Shown here one piece after another: positions 44,952 to 53,970 of a stretch of 64,000 nt of DNA. The notes under the pieces were generated by a model that saw only the letters and a list, made by a program, of their open reading frames with translations, did not search any database and had not been told where the DNA came from. The stretch spans positions 2,658,501 through 2,722,500 of the forward strand of contig NZ_CP019630.1 of the NCBI RefSeq assembly GCF_001999245.1. The letters run 5' to 3'. The stretch comes from Roseibium algicola. GTDB lineage: Bacteria > Pseudomonadota > Alphaproteobacteria > Rhizobiales > Stappiaceae. Position 1 is the first letter of the stretch; every line of letters starts with the position of its first letter. The position numbers and the translations under genes are program-made.

Positions 44952-46337
44952 ATGAGCAATCGCATGTGGGGAGGCCGGTTCGCTGAGGGACCGGACGCCA
45001 TCATGGAGGAGATCAACGCCTCCATCGACTTCGACCGGAAGCTATATAAGCAGGACATCGACGGCTCGAAAGCCCATGTGCGCATGCTCGCGGAAAAAGA
45101 CATTGTGACGCGGGACGATGCCGACAAGATCGTTCAAGGTCTAGACACAATCCTGTCAGAGATCGAAAGCGGCAAATTCAAGTTTTCCCGCGCGCTTGAA
45201 GACATCCACATGAACATCGAGGCGCGCCTTGCCGAGCTGATCGGCCCGGCTGCCGGACGCCTGCACACGGCGCGCTCACGCAACGACCAGGTGGCGACCG
45301 ATTTCCGCCTGTGGGTGCGCGACACGCTCGATACGCTCGACGACCAGCTGGGTGAGCTGATGCAGGCCCTGGCGGAAAAGGCGGAAACCCATGCCGCCGA
45401 CGTCATGCCCGGGTTCACGCACCTGCAGTCGGCCCAGCCGGTGACCTTCGGGCACCACATGCTGGCCTACGTCGAAATGTTCGGCCGCGACCGGGGCCGT
45501 GTGCGCGATGCGCGCAAGCGCATGAATGAGTGCCCTCTTGGTGCAGCGGCGCTAGCCGGCACGTCCTTCCCGATCGACCGGCACATGACCGCCAAGGCGC
45601 TCGGTTTCGACCGTCCGTCTGCCAATTCGCTCGATGCCGTTTCCGACCGTGATTTCGTCATCGAGGCGCTGGCGACGGCATCTCTCACCGCCATGCATCT
45701 GTCGCGCCTTGCCGAGGAAATCGTCATCTGGTGCTCGGCGCAGTTCGGATTCGTGAAACTGTCGGACAAGTTTTCGACCGGTTCGTCGATCATGCCGCAG
45801 AAGAAGAACCCGGATGCGGCGGAACTGGTGCGTGCCAAGTCGGGCCGCATCTACGGTTCACTGCAAGCGCTTCTGGTGATGATGAAGGGCCTGCCGCTTG
45901 CCTATTCCAAGGATATGCAGGAAGACAAGGAGCAGGCTTTCGACGGACTGGCCAGCGTTTCCCTGGCTCTTGCGGCCATGACCGGCATGATCCGCGATCT
46001 GGAGCCTGTCACCAAGGCGCTGAAGAAGGCCGCAGGCTCTGGCTATTCGACTGCAACGGACCTCGCCGACTGGCTGGTTCGTGTTCTCGGTCTGCCGTTC
46101 CGCGACGCCCACCACGTGACCGGGCGCATCGTGGCGATTGCCGTCGAGAAGGGCATCGAACTGCACAAGGTTTCGCTGGAAGAGATGCAGGCGGTGGAGC
46201 CGAAGATCACCAACGAGATCTTCCAGGTGCTCTCCGTCGACAAATCCGTACGCAGCCGAACCAGCTATGGCGGCACGTCGCCGGTAAACGTACGCAAGCA
46301 GGCACGCCGCTGGCTGAAAGAGCTGGCCAAGGCCTGA
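44952..46337 (+). CDS. argH: Argininosuccinate lyase
   Basis: A 461-residue fumarase/aspartase superfamily enzyme that splits argininosuccinate into arginine and fumarate. It begins [15 protein letters not shown], contains [16 protein letters not shown], the QPVTFGHH region and the signature loop [13 protein letters not shown] carrying the catalytic serine. The adjacent tlpA-argH-lptM-lysA order is conserved in related bacteria. A 10-bp hairpin (46369-46404) follows. Confidence 0.98.
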   Translation: MSNRMWGGRFAEGPDAIMEEINASIDFDRKLYKQDIDGSKAHVRMLAEKDIVTRDDADKIVQGLDTILSEIESGKFKFSRALEDIHMNIEARLAELIGPAAGRLHTARSRNDQVATDFRLWVRDTLDTLDDQLGELMQALAEKAETHAADVMPGFTHLQSAQPVTFGHHMLAYVEMFGRDRGRVRDARKRMNECPLGAAALAGTSFPIDRHMTAKALGFDRPSANSLDAVSDRDFVIEALATASLTAMHLSRLAEEIVIWCSAQFGFVKLSDKFSTGSSIMPQKKNPDAAELVRAKSGRIYGSLQALLVMMKGLPLAYSKDMQEDKEQAFDGLASVSLALAAMTGMIRDLEPVTKALKKAAGSGYSTATDLADWLVRVLGLPFRDAHHVTGRIVAIAVEKGIELHKVSLEEMQAVEPKITNEIFQVLSVDKSVRSRTSYGGTSPVNVRKQARRWLKELAKA

Positions 46338-46368
46338 TGGCCCATTGAAGGTCGGCTTTCCCCGCAAC

Positions 46369-46404
46369 ACACGGCGCGAACTGGTCTTGCCGAACGCGCC
46401 GTGT
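46369..46404. other. Stem-loop downstream of argH
   Basis: ACACGGCGCG (46369-46378) and CGCGCCGTGT (46395-46404) form a perfect 10-bp stem with a 16-base loop. No T tract follows, so it may stabilise or process the transcript rather than terminate it. Confidence 0.6.
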
Positions 46405-46485
46405 CATGCGAGGAGAAGGACCGGTATGTGACTTTGTAAGAACTCCCGTGTCCGCCCGGACGCTGGGCAGTCGATCCAAAAAGGC

Positions 46486-46701
46486 ATGATGGTGATGACA
46501 ATGCGGTTCAAAACCCTGGCTCTGGTCGGTCTTTGCCTGAGCGTGACCCTGGCAGGGTGTGGCCGCAAGGGCGGGCTGGAAAACCCGGGAGTGCCTGTGC
46601 AGCAGGCGGACGCCGCGGTTGATCCCGCTGTGGCAGCACCGGTTCAGCCGGAAGCGCCGCAAAGCGACAAGCCCTTTTTCCTGGATTTCATGATCCGATA
46701 A
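46486..46701 (+). CDS. lptM: LptM-like small lipoprotein
   Basis: A small lipoprotein (71 residues if started at 46486) with a hydrophobic leader and lipobox LAGC, then GRKGGLENPGVPV, the short pattern of LptM (YifL), which assists maturation of the LptD LPS-export pore. Several in-frame starts exist (46486, 46489, 46495, 46501); the true one is uncertain. The remainder is Pro/Ala/Gln-rich. Its position just before lysA is the usual one for this gene. Confidence 0.78.
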   Translation: MMVMTMRFKTLALVGLCLSVTLAGCGRKGGLENPGVPVQQADAAVDPAVAAPVQPEAPQSDKPFFLDFMIR

Positions 46702-46714
46702 ACCATGCGCGCAG

Positions 46715-46755
46715 CGGCAGAGCCGGCTGCGCATCGGAGCAAGCCGGCTCTGCCG
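46715..46755. other. Strong stem-loop between lptM and lysA
   Basis: CGGCAGAGCCGGCT (46715-46728) and AGCCGGCTCTGCCG (46742-46755) form a perfect 14-bp stem with a 13-base loop and no T tract. It lies 103 bases before the lysA start; role unknown (transcript stabilisation, partial termination or a protein site). Confidence 0.7.
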
Positions 46756-46857
46756 AGGCAACCGATACGCTCCATTGTTTCAATGCCGATCAGCTTCCGC
46801 ACGGTCTGGTAACGCCTACCGGCCCTGAACCTGATCCAGCCGCATGAGGGCCGTCCC

Positions 46858-48132
46858 TTGCATCACTTCGATTACAAGAATGGCGAGCTGTTTGCCGAAG
46901 ACGTGGCGATCGAGACGATCGCGCGTGAAGTCGGCACGCCGTTCTACTGCTATTCCACGGCAACGCTCACCCGTCACTACCAGGTGTTTGCCGCCGCATT
47001 CAGCGATATCCCGTCGCTGGTCTGCTATGCGATGAAGGCAAATTCCAACCAGGCGGTCCTGAAGACGCTTGCACAGTTGGGCGCCGGCATGGACGTTGTG
47101 TCGGAAGGCGAATTGCGCCGTGCACGGGCAGCGGGCGTTCCCGCGTCGAAGATCGTCTTTTCCGGGGTCGGCAAGACCGAGGCCGAACAAGCCTACGCGC
47201 TTCAGGAAGATATCTTGTGTTTCAACGTGGAGTCCGAGCCCGAGTTGCGCCAACTTTCACGGGTTGCCACTGCAATGGGCAAGACCGCACGGGTGTCCAT
47301 GCGCATCAACCCGGACGTCGATGCCAAGACCCATGCCAAGATTGCGACCGGCAAGGCCGAGAACAAGTTTGGTATTCCCTGGCAGCGTGCACGTGACGTT
47401 TATGCCGAGGCAGCGGCTCTGCCCGGTATCAAGGTCACCGGCATCGACATGCACATCGGATCGCAGATTACGGAGCTGGAGCCTTTCGACAACGCATTTG
47501 CGCGGCTGGGCGAGCTGATCACGGATCTGCGCTCGCAAGGCCACACGATCGACCATGTCGATCTCGGTGGCGGACTGGGCATCCCCTATATCACCGATAA
47601 CAATCCGCCGCCGCATCCGGACGCTTATGCCCAGGTGGTCAAGAAGCATGTGCGCGAACTGGACTGCATGGTCATGTTCGAGCCGGGCCGCATGATTGCC
47701 GGCAACGCCGGCATCCTGGTCACCGAAGTCGTCTATGTGAAGGAAGGCGCCGACAAGAATTTCGTCATTGTCGATGCCGCCATGAACGACCTGATCCGTC
47801 CGACGCTTTACGAGGCCTATCACGAGGTTCGCCCGGTACGCGAACCGGGGAAAGAAACAGACCGAATCAAGGCCGATATCGTCGGTCCGGTGTGCGAAAC
47901 CGGTGATTTTCTGGCCCAGAACCGGGATATGCCCAGGGTAGAAGCCGGGGAAATGCTGGCGGTCTATTCGGCCGGCGCCTATGGCGCAGTCCAGTCCTGC
48001 ACCTACAATTCGCGGCTTCTGGTGCCCGAAGTGCTCGTAAATGCAGACCAATTTGCCGTTATCCGGCCCCGGACCAGCTACGAAGACCTGCTCGGTCTGG
48101 ACCGGATTCCGGACTGGCTCAAGGGTTCGTGA
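46858..48132 (+). CDS. lysA: Diaminopimelate decarboxylase
   Basis: A 424-residue PLP enzyme making lysine from meso-diaminopimelate. The PLP lysine is K60 in YAMKANSN; GMDVVSEGEL, HIGSQITEL, LGGGLGIPY and the C-terminal GPVCETGDFLA motif are present. The start is TTG 46858 (MHHFDYKNGELFAEDV), with AGGG about eight bases upstream; no ATG fits the family N-terminus better. Confidence 0.97.
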   Translation: MHHFDYKNGELFAEDVAIETIAREVGTPFYCYSTATLTRHYQVFAAAFSDIPSLVCYAMKANSNQAVLKTLAQLGAGMDVVSEGELRRARAAGVPASKIVFSGVGKTEAEQAYALQEDILCFNVESEPELRQLSRVATAMGKTARVSMRINPDVDAKTHAKIATGKAENKFGIPWQRARDVYAEAAALPGIKVTGIDMHIGSQITELEPFDNAFARLGELITDLRSQGHTIDHVDLGGGLGIPYITDNNPPPHPDAYAQVVKKHVRELDCMVMFEPGRMIAGNAGILVTEVVYVKEGADKNFVIVDAAMNDLIRPTLYEAYHEVRPVREPGKETDRIKADIVGPVCETGDFLAQNRDMPRVEAGEMLAVYSAGAYGAVQSCTYNSRLLVPEVLVNADQFAVIRPRTSYEDLLGLDRIPDWLKGS

Positions 48133-48270
48133 ACAGATCGGCTGACAATTAGTTGAACCGACAGGTTGCCGGACAGCCCGCTATGCCTCACCTTATTGTA
48201 TGGTGGGCAGGTCCAGCGGGCTGCGTTTCCGGAGAAACGGGCAGTTCGGGGGGCAAAACCGGAGGTGCCA

Positions 48271-50853
48271 TTGAGCCCGAGCGACAGCGATCCCGATCAA
48301 GAACGGCAGATTTCTTCCGAGACCTACGGCTGGCGGGCCTTGATCCGATCCCGGCTGGACAGCTTGGTGCGCCAAAGTCGCCGTGCCTTGTTCATCGAAC
48401 GCCTGTGGCGTGCTTTGCTTCCGGTGCTGGTGGTACTCGGCCTGTTTGTCGGGGTGTCCTGGCTTGGTCTGTGGCTGGTTCTTCCTGCCTGGGCAGGCCC
48501 GCTCGGGCTTCTGGTATTCGCTGCCGCCACCTTTTGGGCGGCGCGGGATCTCTTCCACCTTGCCTGGCCGACGCGCGAGGATGCGCTCTCCCGGGTCGAG
48601 AAATCCTCAGGCCGTACCCACCGTCCACTGACAACGCTTGAAGACGAATTGTCGGTCGGTGCGAGCGATCGCGAAAGCCAGGCGATCTGGGCCCTGCATC
48701 AGCGCCGCACAGCCGAAGCAGTCGCCGCGATCCGTTCGAAAGCGCCGGATCCGCAGGCCTTCCGACGCGATCCCTGGGCGCTTCGCGTCCTGGCCGCCAG
48801 TGTACTTCTGATCGGGTTTTCGACAGCAAGTGGCGATCATTTCGGCCGACTGGTCTCGGCCTTTCAGAACCCGTTCAAGACAGTGGAACCACCCAGCCGT
48901 CTCGATGCCTGGGTCACGCCGCCGCTCTATACCAGCGAGCCACCGATTTACCTGACGGGCGAAAGCGCCCAGTTGCGCGACCCGGGTGCGCCGATCTCCG
49001 TGCCGGAAGGGTCGATTCTTGTGGTCCGCACGCAAGGCGCACGTGATCTCAAGATGACCTACGCCCGTGCGGAAGACACCGAGCCTCAGGTGATCGAACC
49101 TGAACTTGGGACAGAGACGGAAGATCCGGATCTTAAAACGCTTTTGCCGGTTGAACGCAGGCTCGAGCTGGAAACCACCGGCATCGTCGAACTGCTCAAC
49201 GGCGAAGAGCCGATGCTGAGCTACGTCTTCGCGGTGAAGCCGGACGATGCACCGGACATCCGGTTGACGGACGATCCTGAAGAACAGCTCAGCGGCGCGC
49301 TCAAGTTTTCCTATCTAGTGAATGACGACTATGGCGTTGTGGCCGCCGAGGCTCGCATCGCCCCCCTGCCTAATCCGGACAACAACAACCGGGCTCCGCG
49401 TCCGCTTGTGGAAGCACCCCAGTTTCCGCTTTCACTGCCGCCGCGCGCCGGCACAGCCAAGACGGCGGAAACCATCCGGGATCTGACATCGCATCCCTGG
49501 GCCGGTTCTGAAGTCAATCTGTCGCTGCTGGCACGTGACCAGGCCGGTCAGGAAGGGCAATCGCCCGCGTACCGCATTACCCTGCCCCAGAGACGCTTCG
49601 GCAAGCCTCTGGCCCGCGCTGTCGTCGAACAGCGCCGTAATCTTGCGCTTGATGCCGAAAGCCAGGGCGAGGTCATCATCGCGTTCGACGCCCTGATGCT
49701 GGCGCCGGAAATGTTCGACTTCAAGCCGCGCAACTATCTGGGCATGCGTTTTGCCTACGGCTCTCTGGTGAACGCGAGGACCGACGAAGACCTGAAGGCC
49801 CTGTTGCCGCTTTTGTGGGACCTAGCCCTGTCGATCGAGGACGGTGACCTTTCCGCAGCCGAACGCAAGCTGCGTGATGCCCAGGAGGCCCTGCGCAAGG
49901 CGTTGGAAGAAGGGGCGAGCGACGAGGAAATCGCCAAGCTGACCCAGCAGCTGCGGGAAGCCCTGAACGAATACATGCAGGCACTGGCCGAGCAGATGCG
50001 CCAGAACCCGCAGGCCATGCAGCCTTTCGACGGCAATCAGCAGACGCTTAGCGAACAGGACCTGAGCGAAATGCTGGACCGGATCGAGGAACTGGCGCGT
50101 ACCGGCTCCCGTGATGCCGCGCGCGAGCTGCTGGCACAGATGCAGCAGATGCTGGAAAACCTGCAAGCAGGCCGGCCGCAGATGATGCCCAACAGCATGT
50201 CCAGCGAAATGATGGAGATGCTCAACCAGCTGGGTGAAATGATCCAGCGGCAACAGCAGCTGATGGATGAAACCCACAAGTTCAACCAGGATCAGCAGCA
50301 GCAGCGCCGCGGTCAACAGCAGCAACCCGGTCAGCAACAAGAGGGACAGGGACAACAGCTGACCCAGGAGCAACTGGAACAGATGCTTCAGCAGCTTCAG
50401 GAGGGCCAGGGGGACCTGGCGCAGCGGCTGCAGGAACTCATGGACCAGCTTAGCCAGAACGGCATGGGCCAGAACCAGGCGCTGGGTGAAGCCGGCGAGT
50501 CCATGGGCGAGGCTCAGCAGTCCCTGGGGGATGGACAGGGTCAGCAGGCGCTCGGCGAGCAGGGCGACGCCCTGGATGCCCTTCGGCGCGGCGCGCAGGG
50601 CCTGACGGAGCAGATGATGGGTCAGGGCGAAGGCCCGGGATCGCCCAACGGCGCGTCGCCGATGGACGAAGACCCTCTTGGCCGTCCGCGGCGCACCGAG
50701 GGCCCGGACTTCAACAACCGGGTGCGCATCCCTGACGAAATCGATGTTCAGCGGGCGCGCCGGATCTTGGAAGAGCTCCGCCGCCGCTTCTCCGATCCTT
50801 CCCGGCCGCAGCTGGAGCTCGATTATCTGGAACGGCTCCTGAAGCGGTACTAG
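48271..50853 (+). CDS. TIGR02302/DUF4175-type large membrane protein
   Basis: An 860-residue protein of unknown function. Two N-terminal membrane helices (about residues 45-90: LLPVLVVLGLFVGVSWLGLWLVLP and GLLVFAAATFWAA) are followed by a large extracytoplasmic region with beta-rich domains, then a Gln/Met-rich coiled-coil section (about 560-790, QQQQRRGQQQQPGQQQ) and an Arg-rich C-terminus with DFNNRVRIPDEIDVQRARRILEELRRR. TTG 48271 is chosen because GGAGGTG (48261-48267) sits ideally before it; an upstream TTG at 48166 has no such site. It follows lysA, as in related genomes. A TTCG-loop terminator follows. Confidence 0.82.
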   Translation: MSPSDSDPDQERQISSETYGWRALIRSRLDSLVRQSRRALFIERLWRALLPVLVVLGLFVGVSWLGLWLVLPAWAGPLGLLVFAAATFWAARDLFHLAWPTREDALSRVEKSSGRTHRPLTTLEDELSVGASDRESQAIWALHQRRTAEAVAAIRSKAPDPQAFRRDPWALRVLAASVLLIGFSTASGDHFGRLVSAFQNPFKTVEPPSRLDAWVTPPLYTSEPPIYLTGESAQLRDPGAPISVPEGSILVVRTQGARDLKMTYARAEDTEPQVIEPELGTETEDPDLKTLLPVERRLELETTGIVELLNGEEPMLSYVFAVKPDDAPDIRLTDDPEEQLSGALKFSYLVNDDYGVVAAEARIAPLPNPDNNNRAPRPLVEAPQFPLSLPPRAGTAKTAETIRDLTSHPWAGSEVNLSLLARDQAGQEGQSPAYRITLPQRRFGKPLARAVVEQRRNLALDAESQGEVIIAFDALMLAPEMFDFKPRNYLGMRFAYGSLVNARTDEDLKALLPLLWDLALSIEDGDLSAAERKLRDAQEALRKALEEGASDEEIAKLTQQLREALNEYMQALAEQMRQNPQAMQPFDGNQQTLSEQDLSEMLDRIEELARTGSRDAARELLAQMQQMLENLQAGRPQMMPNSMSSEMMEMLNQLGEMIQRQQQLMDETHKFNQDQQQQRRGQQQQPGQQQEGQGQQLTQEQLEQMLQQLQEGQGDLAQRLQELMDQLSQNGMGQNQALGEAGESMGEAQQSLGDGQGQQALGEQGDALDALRRGAQGLTEQMMGQGEGPGSPNGASPMDEDPLGRPRRTEGPDFNNRVRIPDEIDVQRARRILEELRRRFSDPSRPQLELDYLERLLKRY

Positions 50854-50876
50854 GCCCGTTTCTGACAAAGGTTCAT

Positions 50877-50905
50877 GACCCCGCTTCGGCGGGGTCAATT
50901 GTTTT
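50877..50905 (+). terminator. Rho-independent terminator after the TIGR02302-type gene
   Basis: GACCCCGC (50877-50884), TTCG loop, GCGGGGTC (50889-50896), then AATTGTTTT. Confidence 0.82.
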
Positions 50906-50927
50906 GGCGGTGATGTTTGTGTTTGTG

Positions 50928-51090
50928 GCCCATCCTTCGAGACGCGCACACGTGCGCTCCTCAGGATGAGGTTGTTTTTTGGGGTGAGGCCTTTTGTAGC
51001 CCCGTGGAGAGCCCAGCCACGTTCGGATATCTCTTTGCCGCAAGATCACCCTCATCCTGAGGAAGCGCGAAGCGCTGTCTCGAAGGATGG
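50928..51090. repeat. Large intergenic inverted-repeat element, copy 2
   Basis: First arm 50928-50971 (GCCCATCCTTCGAGACGCG ... CTCCTCAGGATGAGG) and inverted second arm 51050-51090 (CCTCATCCTGAGGAAGCGCG ... TCTCGAAGGATGG), separated by about 78 bases. The outer sequences are the same as in copy 1 at 30941-31047, while the central hairpins differ (GCGCACACGTGCGC, AGCGCGAAGCGCT). It lies between convergent genes like copy 1. Confidence 0.8.
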
Positions 51091-51149
51091 TCTGCTTGCT
51101 CAATTCTCTGTGTTCTGAAGGAATACGGTGACTACCGGCGTGATCAGCC

Positions 51150-51176
51150 CAAACAAAAACCCCGCCGAAGCGGGGT
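51150..51176 (-). terminator. Rho-independent terminator of the cpdR-like gene
   Basis: On the minus strand ACCCCGC/GCGGGGT (51159-51165 with 51170-51176), CGAA/TTCG loop, followed by TTTTTGTTT. It mirrors the sequence of the forward terminator at 50877. Confidence 0.85.
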
Positions 51177-51205
51177 CTTGGGTTTCGGAATTGCGGCGGC
51201 AGGCC

Positions 51206-51601
51206 TTACGCGTAGCGGCGGGTCTCGCTCGGCAGATCGCCGGAAATGGCGTTGCGCACGGCCTTGCGGATATCGGCCAGCGAAAACGGCTTGGTGACCA
51301 CGTCATGGACCAGGGATTCCAGGCCATTGGCCCGTTCACGCTGGTCGGCAAAGCCGGTCATGAGGAGGATCGGCAGTCGTGGATAGTCGCGCGCCGTATG
51401 CAGAGCCAGGGCGATGCCGTCCATGACGGGCATCTTGATGTCGGACAGCAGCAGGTCGAAGCTGCCCTTCTCGCGGGTCAGAACCTCGACGGCTTCGCCG
51501 CCATCCTCGGCCGCTTCAACGGAATGACCGTCAAGCTCCAGGGCACGCTTTACGAAGCTGCGGACAGCTTCATCGTCTTCAGTAAGAAGAATGCGAGCCA
51601 T
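51206..51601 (-). CDS. cpdR: CpdR-like single-domain response regulator
   Basis: A 131-residue stand-alone receiver domain: acidic pair in LTEDDE, phospho-acceptor Asp in LLLSDIKMP, Thr in LLMTGFA and Lys in VTKPFSL. There is no output domain. Size, sequence pattern and location near hpt/ftsEX fit CpdR, which in Caulobacter and Sinorhizobium controls ClpXP-dependent proteolysis and localisation during the cell cycle, under the CckA-ChpT phosphorelay. ATG 51601 is chosen because GGAG lies seven bases upstream; GTG 51607 is too close to it. Confidence 0.85.
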   Translation of the reverse strand: MARILLTEDDEAVRSFVKRALELDGHSVEAAEDGGEAVEVLTREKGSFDLLLSDIKMPVMDGIALALHTARDYPRLPILLMTGFADQRERANGLESLVHDVVTKPFSLADIRKAVRNAISGDLPSETRRYA

Positions 51602-51603
51602 GC

Positions 51604-52167
51604 TCACTCTCCTGTGTTGCCGTCAGCCGCTCCGTCGTCCGGGGCGACAACGTATCCAATATAGGGCAACTGCCGCCAAGCGTGGCCCATATCCATACCA
51701 TATCCGACGACAAACTTATCAGGACAGGCAAAACCGACATAATCGGCAGATATGGCAGCTTTACGGCGCTCGGGTTTATCCAGCAGAGCTGCGATCTTCA
51801 CCGAGTGCGCGCCCCTGTTCAGCAGCCGCTCCCGCGCGAAGGCGAGTGTGCGACCGGATTCCAGGATATCATCCACTAAAATAATATCGCGCTCGTTAAC
51901 GTCACTTTCAACATCGCGCAAAATCCGGATGGTGTCGGAGCCTTCAGTCCCGGCGCCATAAGAGGACAGGTGCATGAACTCCATTTCCGGCTGCAGCCCT
52001 GCCCGGTGCATTGCCCGCACAAGGTCGGCCGCAAAAATGAAGCTGCCTTTCAGAACCGCGACAACCAAAAGATTTTGCGGTTTGCCTTCGGCGATTTCCT
52101 CTGCGAGCGCGCCAACACGTTGGGCAATGGCGTCTTCATCGAACAGAGTATGGATATCTGATGTCAT
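51604..52167 (-). CDS. hpt: Hypoxanthine phosphoribosyltransferase
   Basis: A 187-residue purine salvage enzyme converting hypoxanthine (and guanine) to nucleotides with PRPP. The PRPP-binding motif IILVDDILESGRTL and the VVAVLKGSFIFAADL and MEFMHLSSYG segments are typical. ATG 52167 is used; a GTG two codons upstream (52173) would overlap the preceding gene by four bases and is an alternative. It ends two bases before the cpdR start, suggesting an operon zinc-ribbon protein-hpt-cpdR. Confidence 0.95.
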   Translation of the reverse strand: MTSDIHTLFDEDAIAQRVGALAEEIAEGKPQNLLVVAVLKGSFIFAADLVRAMHRAGLQPEMEFMHLSSYGAGTEGSDTIRILRDVESDVNERDIILVDDILESGRTLAFARERLLNRGAHSVKIAALLDKPERRKAAISADYVGFACPDKFVVGYGMDMGHAWRQLPYIGYVVAPDDGAADGNTGE

Positions 52168-52169
52168 GG

Positions 52170-53111
52170 TCACTCTAGAACTACCTGGCGTTGGCCGCGT
52201 TCAACAAACCGGACCTGGATATCGGACGCGGTTTTCGGAGGGTCGGCTAATATCGTCCTGAACCGGGTTTCGTCCAGTGCGTTTAGCGATTTTGTTCTGG
52301 GCTCGACAGTCCAGGCATAAACTTCCTGCAGGTCTGCACCGCGGATCGAGAGGCGCACGGCGGGCACCGAGTTCAGTTCATCAAGCAGGTTGCGGATCGA
52401 GCCCTCGACCACGAGAACCTTCTTGCCGTCCTCGACCTCGGTGAAGGTGCGCAGGTTGCGGAATTCAAGTCCGCGCAGATTGACTTCAAACCCGATCATC
52501 CGAAACAGGCTTGCCAGGTCAGGAGACTGTTTGACGAGCGAGTCTCGCATGAGGACAAACAAAACACAGGCCGCAACCGCGACGCCGAACAGGGCAACAC
52601 CGCCAATGCGCCGAAAATTTCGCCGCAGAATCCAGTTGAGGATCGCACCGATCTGGTCCCGCCGGAACTTGTTCGGATTGACGATGATCTTCGGCCGCTT
52701 GGCCATGGATTCGATGTCGGCCTTGTTTTCAGGCTCACCGGTCCTGGCGTCTTCCTTCAGATCCGCAGCGAATTTTGCCTCGTCGCTGGCCGTACGGGCG
52801 GCTGCGGGTTCGGGAGCGACGGCGGCTTCGGGCTCGTCGTCCTCGTCATCCGCTTCCGCGTCGAACGTTTCTTCTTCCGCGTCGGCTGCCCAATCGGCTT
52901 CGTCCTGTGCGGGATCTTCTTCAACGGAAGGAGGTGCAATTTCGTCGACGTCGTTCTTTGCGCTTAACGCAACATCGCCTTCTTCGTCATCGTCGGGCGA
53001 AACGAACCAGCGGTTGCCGCACTTGGCGCATTTGACGCTACGCCCTTCCGGGCCAAGCGCCTCTACCTTAATCTCGTAGGACGTACTGCAGTCCGGACAT
53101 TTGATCTTCAT
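52170..53111 (-). CDS. MJ0042-type zinc-ribbon membrane protein with DUF3426-like region
   Basis: A 313-residue protein. The N-terminus has a zinc ribbon with two CxxC pairs (CPDCSTSYEI and CAKCGNRWF), followed by a long acidic Glu/Asp/Ala-rich linker (about 40-135), one transmembrane helix near residues 170-190 (GGVALFGVAVAACVLFVLM) and a C-terminal domain (EVEDGKKVLVVEGSIRN, VPAVRLSIRGAD) like DUF3426. Function is unknown. It is divergent from ftsE with 194 bases between starts, including a CtrA-type box. Confidence 0.85.
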   Translation of the reverse strand: MKIKCPDCSTSYEIKVEALGPEGRSVKCAKCGNRWFVSPDDDEEGDVALSAKNDVDEIAPPSVEEDPAQDEADWAADAEEETFDAEADDEDDEPEAAVAPEPAAARTASDEAKFAADLKEDARTGEPENKADIESMAKRPKIIVNPNKFRRDQIGAILNWILRRNFRRIGGVALFGVAVAACVLFVLMRDSLVKQSPDLASLFRMIGFEVNLRGLEFRNLRTFTEVEDGKKVLVVEGSIRNLLDELNSVPAVRLSIRGADLQEVYAWTVEPRTKSLNALDETRFRTILADPPKTASDIQVRFVERGQRQVVLE

Positions 53112-53248
53112 GTGCGAAGACCTTTCGCCATGGCATGCTCTAGCAGTTCACTTTGGAACCGGGGGGTCGAAATCCGGCACGAAATATTGGACAAGGGCCA
53201 AGCAAATCCTATGACGGGCTTTCAGGTCCTTAATGGACCTTTATATGA

Positions 53249-53264
53249 TTAATGCACCGTTAAC
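53249..53264 (+). promoter_or_regulatory. CtrA-type box upstream of ftsE
   Basis: A perfect TTAA-N7-TTAAC: TTAA 53249-53252, TGCACCG, TTAAC 53260-53264, 42 bases before the ftsE start. It could also act on the divergent zinc-ribbon gene. An AGGTCC/GGACCT inverted repeat (53224-53240) lies just before it. Confidence 0.6.
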
Positions 53265-53305
53265 GGCCAGGCTATAGCGTTCGGGCCATCAACAGGAGTA
53301 ATTTT

Positions 53306-53965
53306 GTGATCCGCTTCGAAAATGTCGGATTGAGATACGGAATGGGATCGGAAATCCTGCGCGACCTGACTTTTCAGATCGAGCCGCAGTCGTTTCAGTT
53401 CCTGACCGGTCCCTCGGGGGCGGGCAAGACCAGCCTGATCCGGCTCCTGTTCATGTCCCTGCGCCCGACCCGAGGCCTGATAAAGGTTTTCAACCGCGAC
53501 CTGAGCGTGATCGACAAGCAGGAATTGCCGAAGCTCCGGCGCAAGATCGGCGTGGTGTTTCAGGATTTTCGCCTGCTGGACCATCTGACAACCTATGAAA
53601 ACGTGGCCCTGCCACTGCGCGTGGTGGGAAAGGACGAATCCGAATACCGCTCCGATGTGATTGATCTGTTGAAATGGGTCGGACTTGGGGATCGCATGCA
53701 TGTGCTGCCGCCGGTGCTGTCGGGTGGGGAAAAGCAGCGTGCGGCCATTGCGCGGGCGCTGATCACCCGGCCGGAGGTGCTGCTCGCGGACGAGCCGACC
53801 GGTAACGTGGATCCGCCACTTGCACGTCGTCTGTTGCGCCTTTTCATCGAATTGAACAAACTCGGCACCTCTGTCGTCATCGCGACCCACGATATCGCGC
53901 TGCTGGAACAGGTGGACGCCCGGCGCATGGTGCTTGCCGACGGGCGCCTCTCAATTTTCGATTAG
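53306..53965 (+). CDS. ftsE: Cell division ATP-binding protein FtsE
   Basis: A 219-residue ABC ATPase that with FtsX links divisome constriction to peptidoglycan hydrolase activation. Walker A GPSGAGKT is at residues 35-42; the FQDFRLLDHLTTYENVALPLR Q-loop region, the signature VLSGGEKQR and Walker B VLLADEPTGNVD are intact. GTG 53306 is preceded by AGGAG (53294-53298). ftsX follows after five bases. The CtrA-type box upstream suggests cell-cycle timing. Confidence 0.97.
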   Translation: MIRFENVGLRYGMGSEILRDLTFQIEPQSFQFLTGPSGAGKTSLIRLLFMSLRPTRGLIKVFNRDLSVIDKQELPKLRRKIGVVFQDFRLLDHLTTYENVALPLRVVGKDESEYRSDVIDLLKWVGLGDRMHVLPPVLSGGEKQRAAIARALITRPEVLLADEPTGNVDPPLARRLLRLFIELNKLGTSVVIATHDIALLEQVDARRMVLADGRLSIFD

Positions 53966-53970
53966 GCGGC

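Larger units (their letters stand above)
50854..51205. other. Convergent intergenic region with two terminators and a repeat element
   Basis: Contents: forward terminator 50877-50905, repeat copy 2 at 50928-51090 and reverse terminator 51150-51176. No gene seen. Confidence 0.75.
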
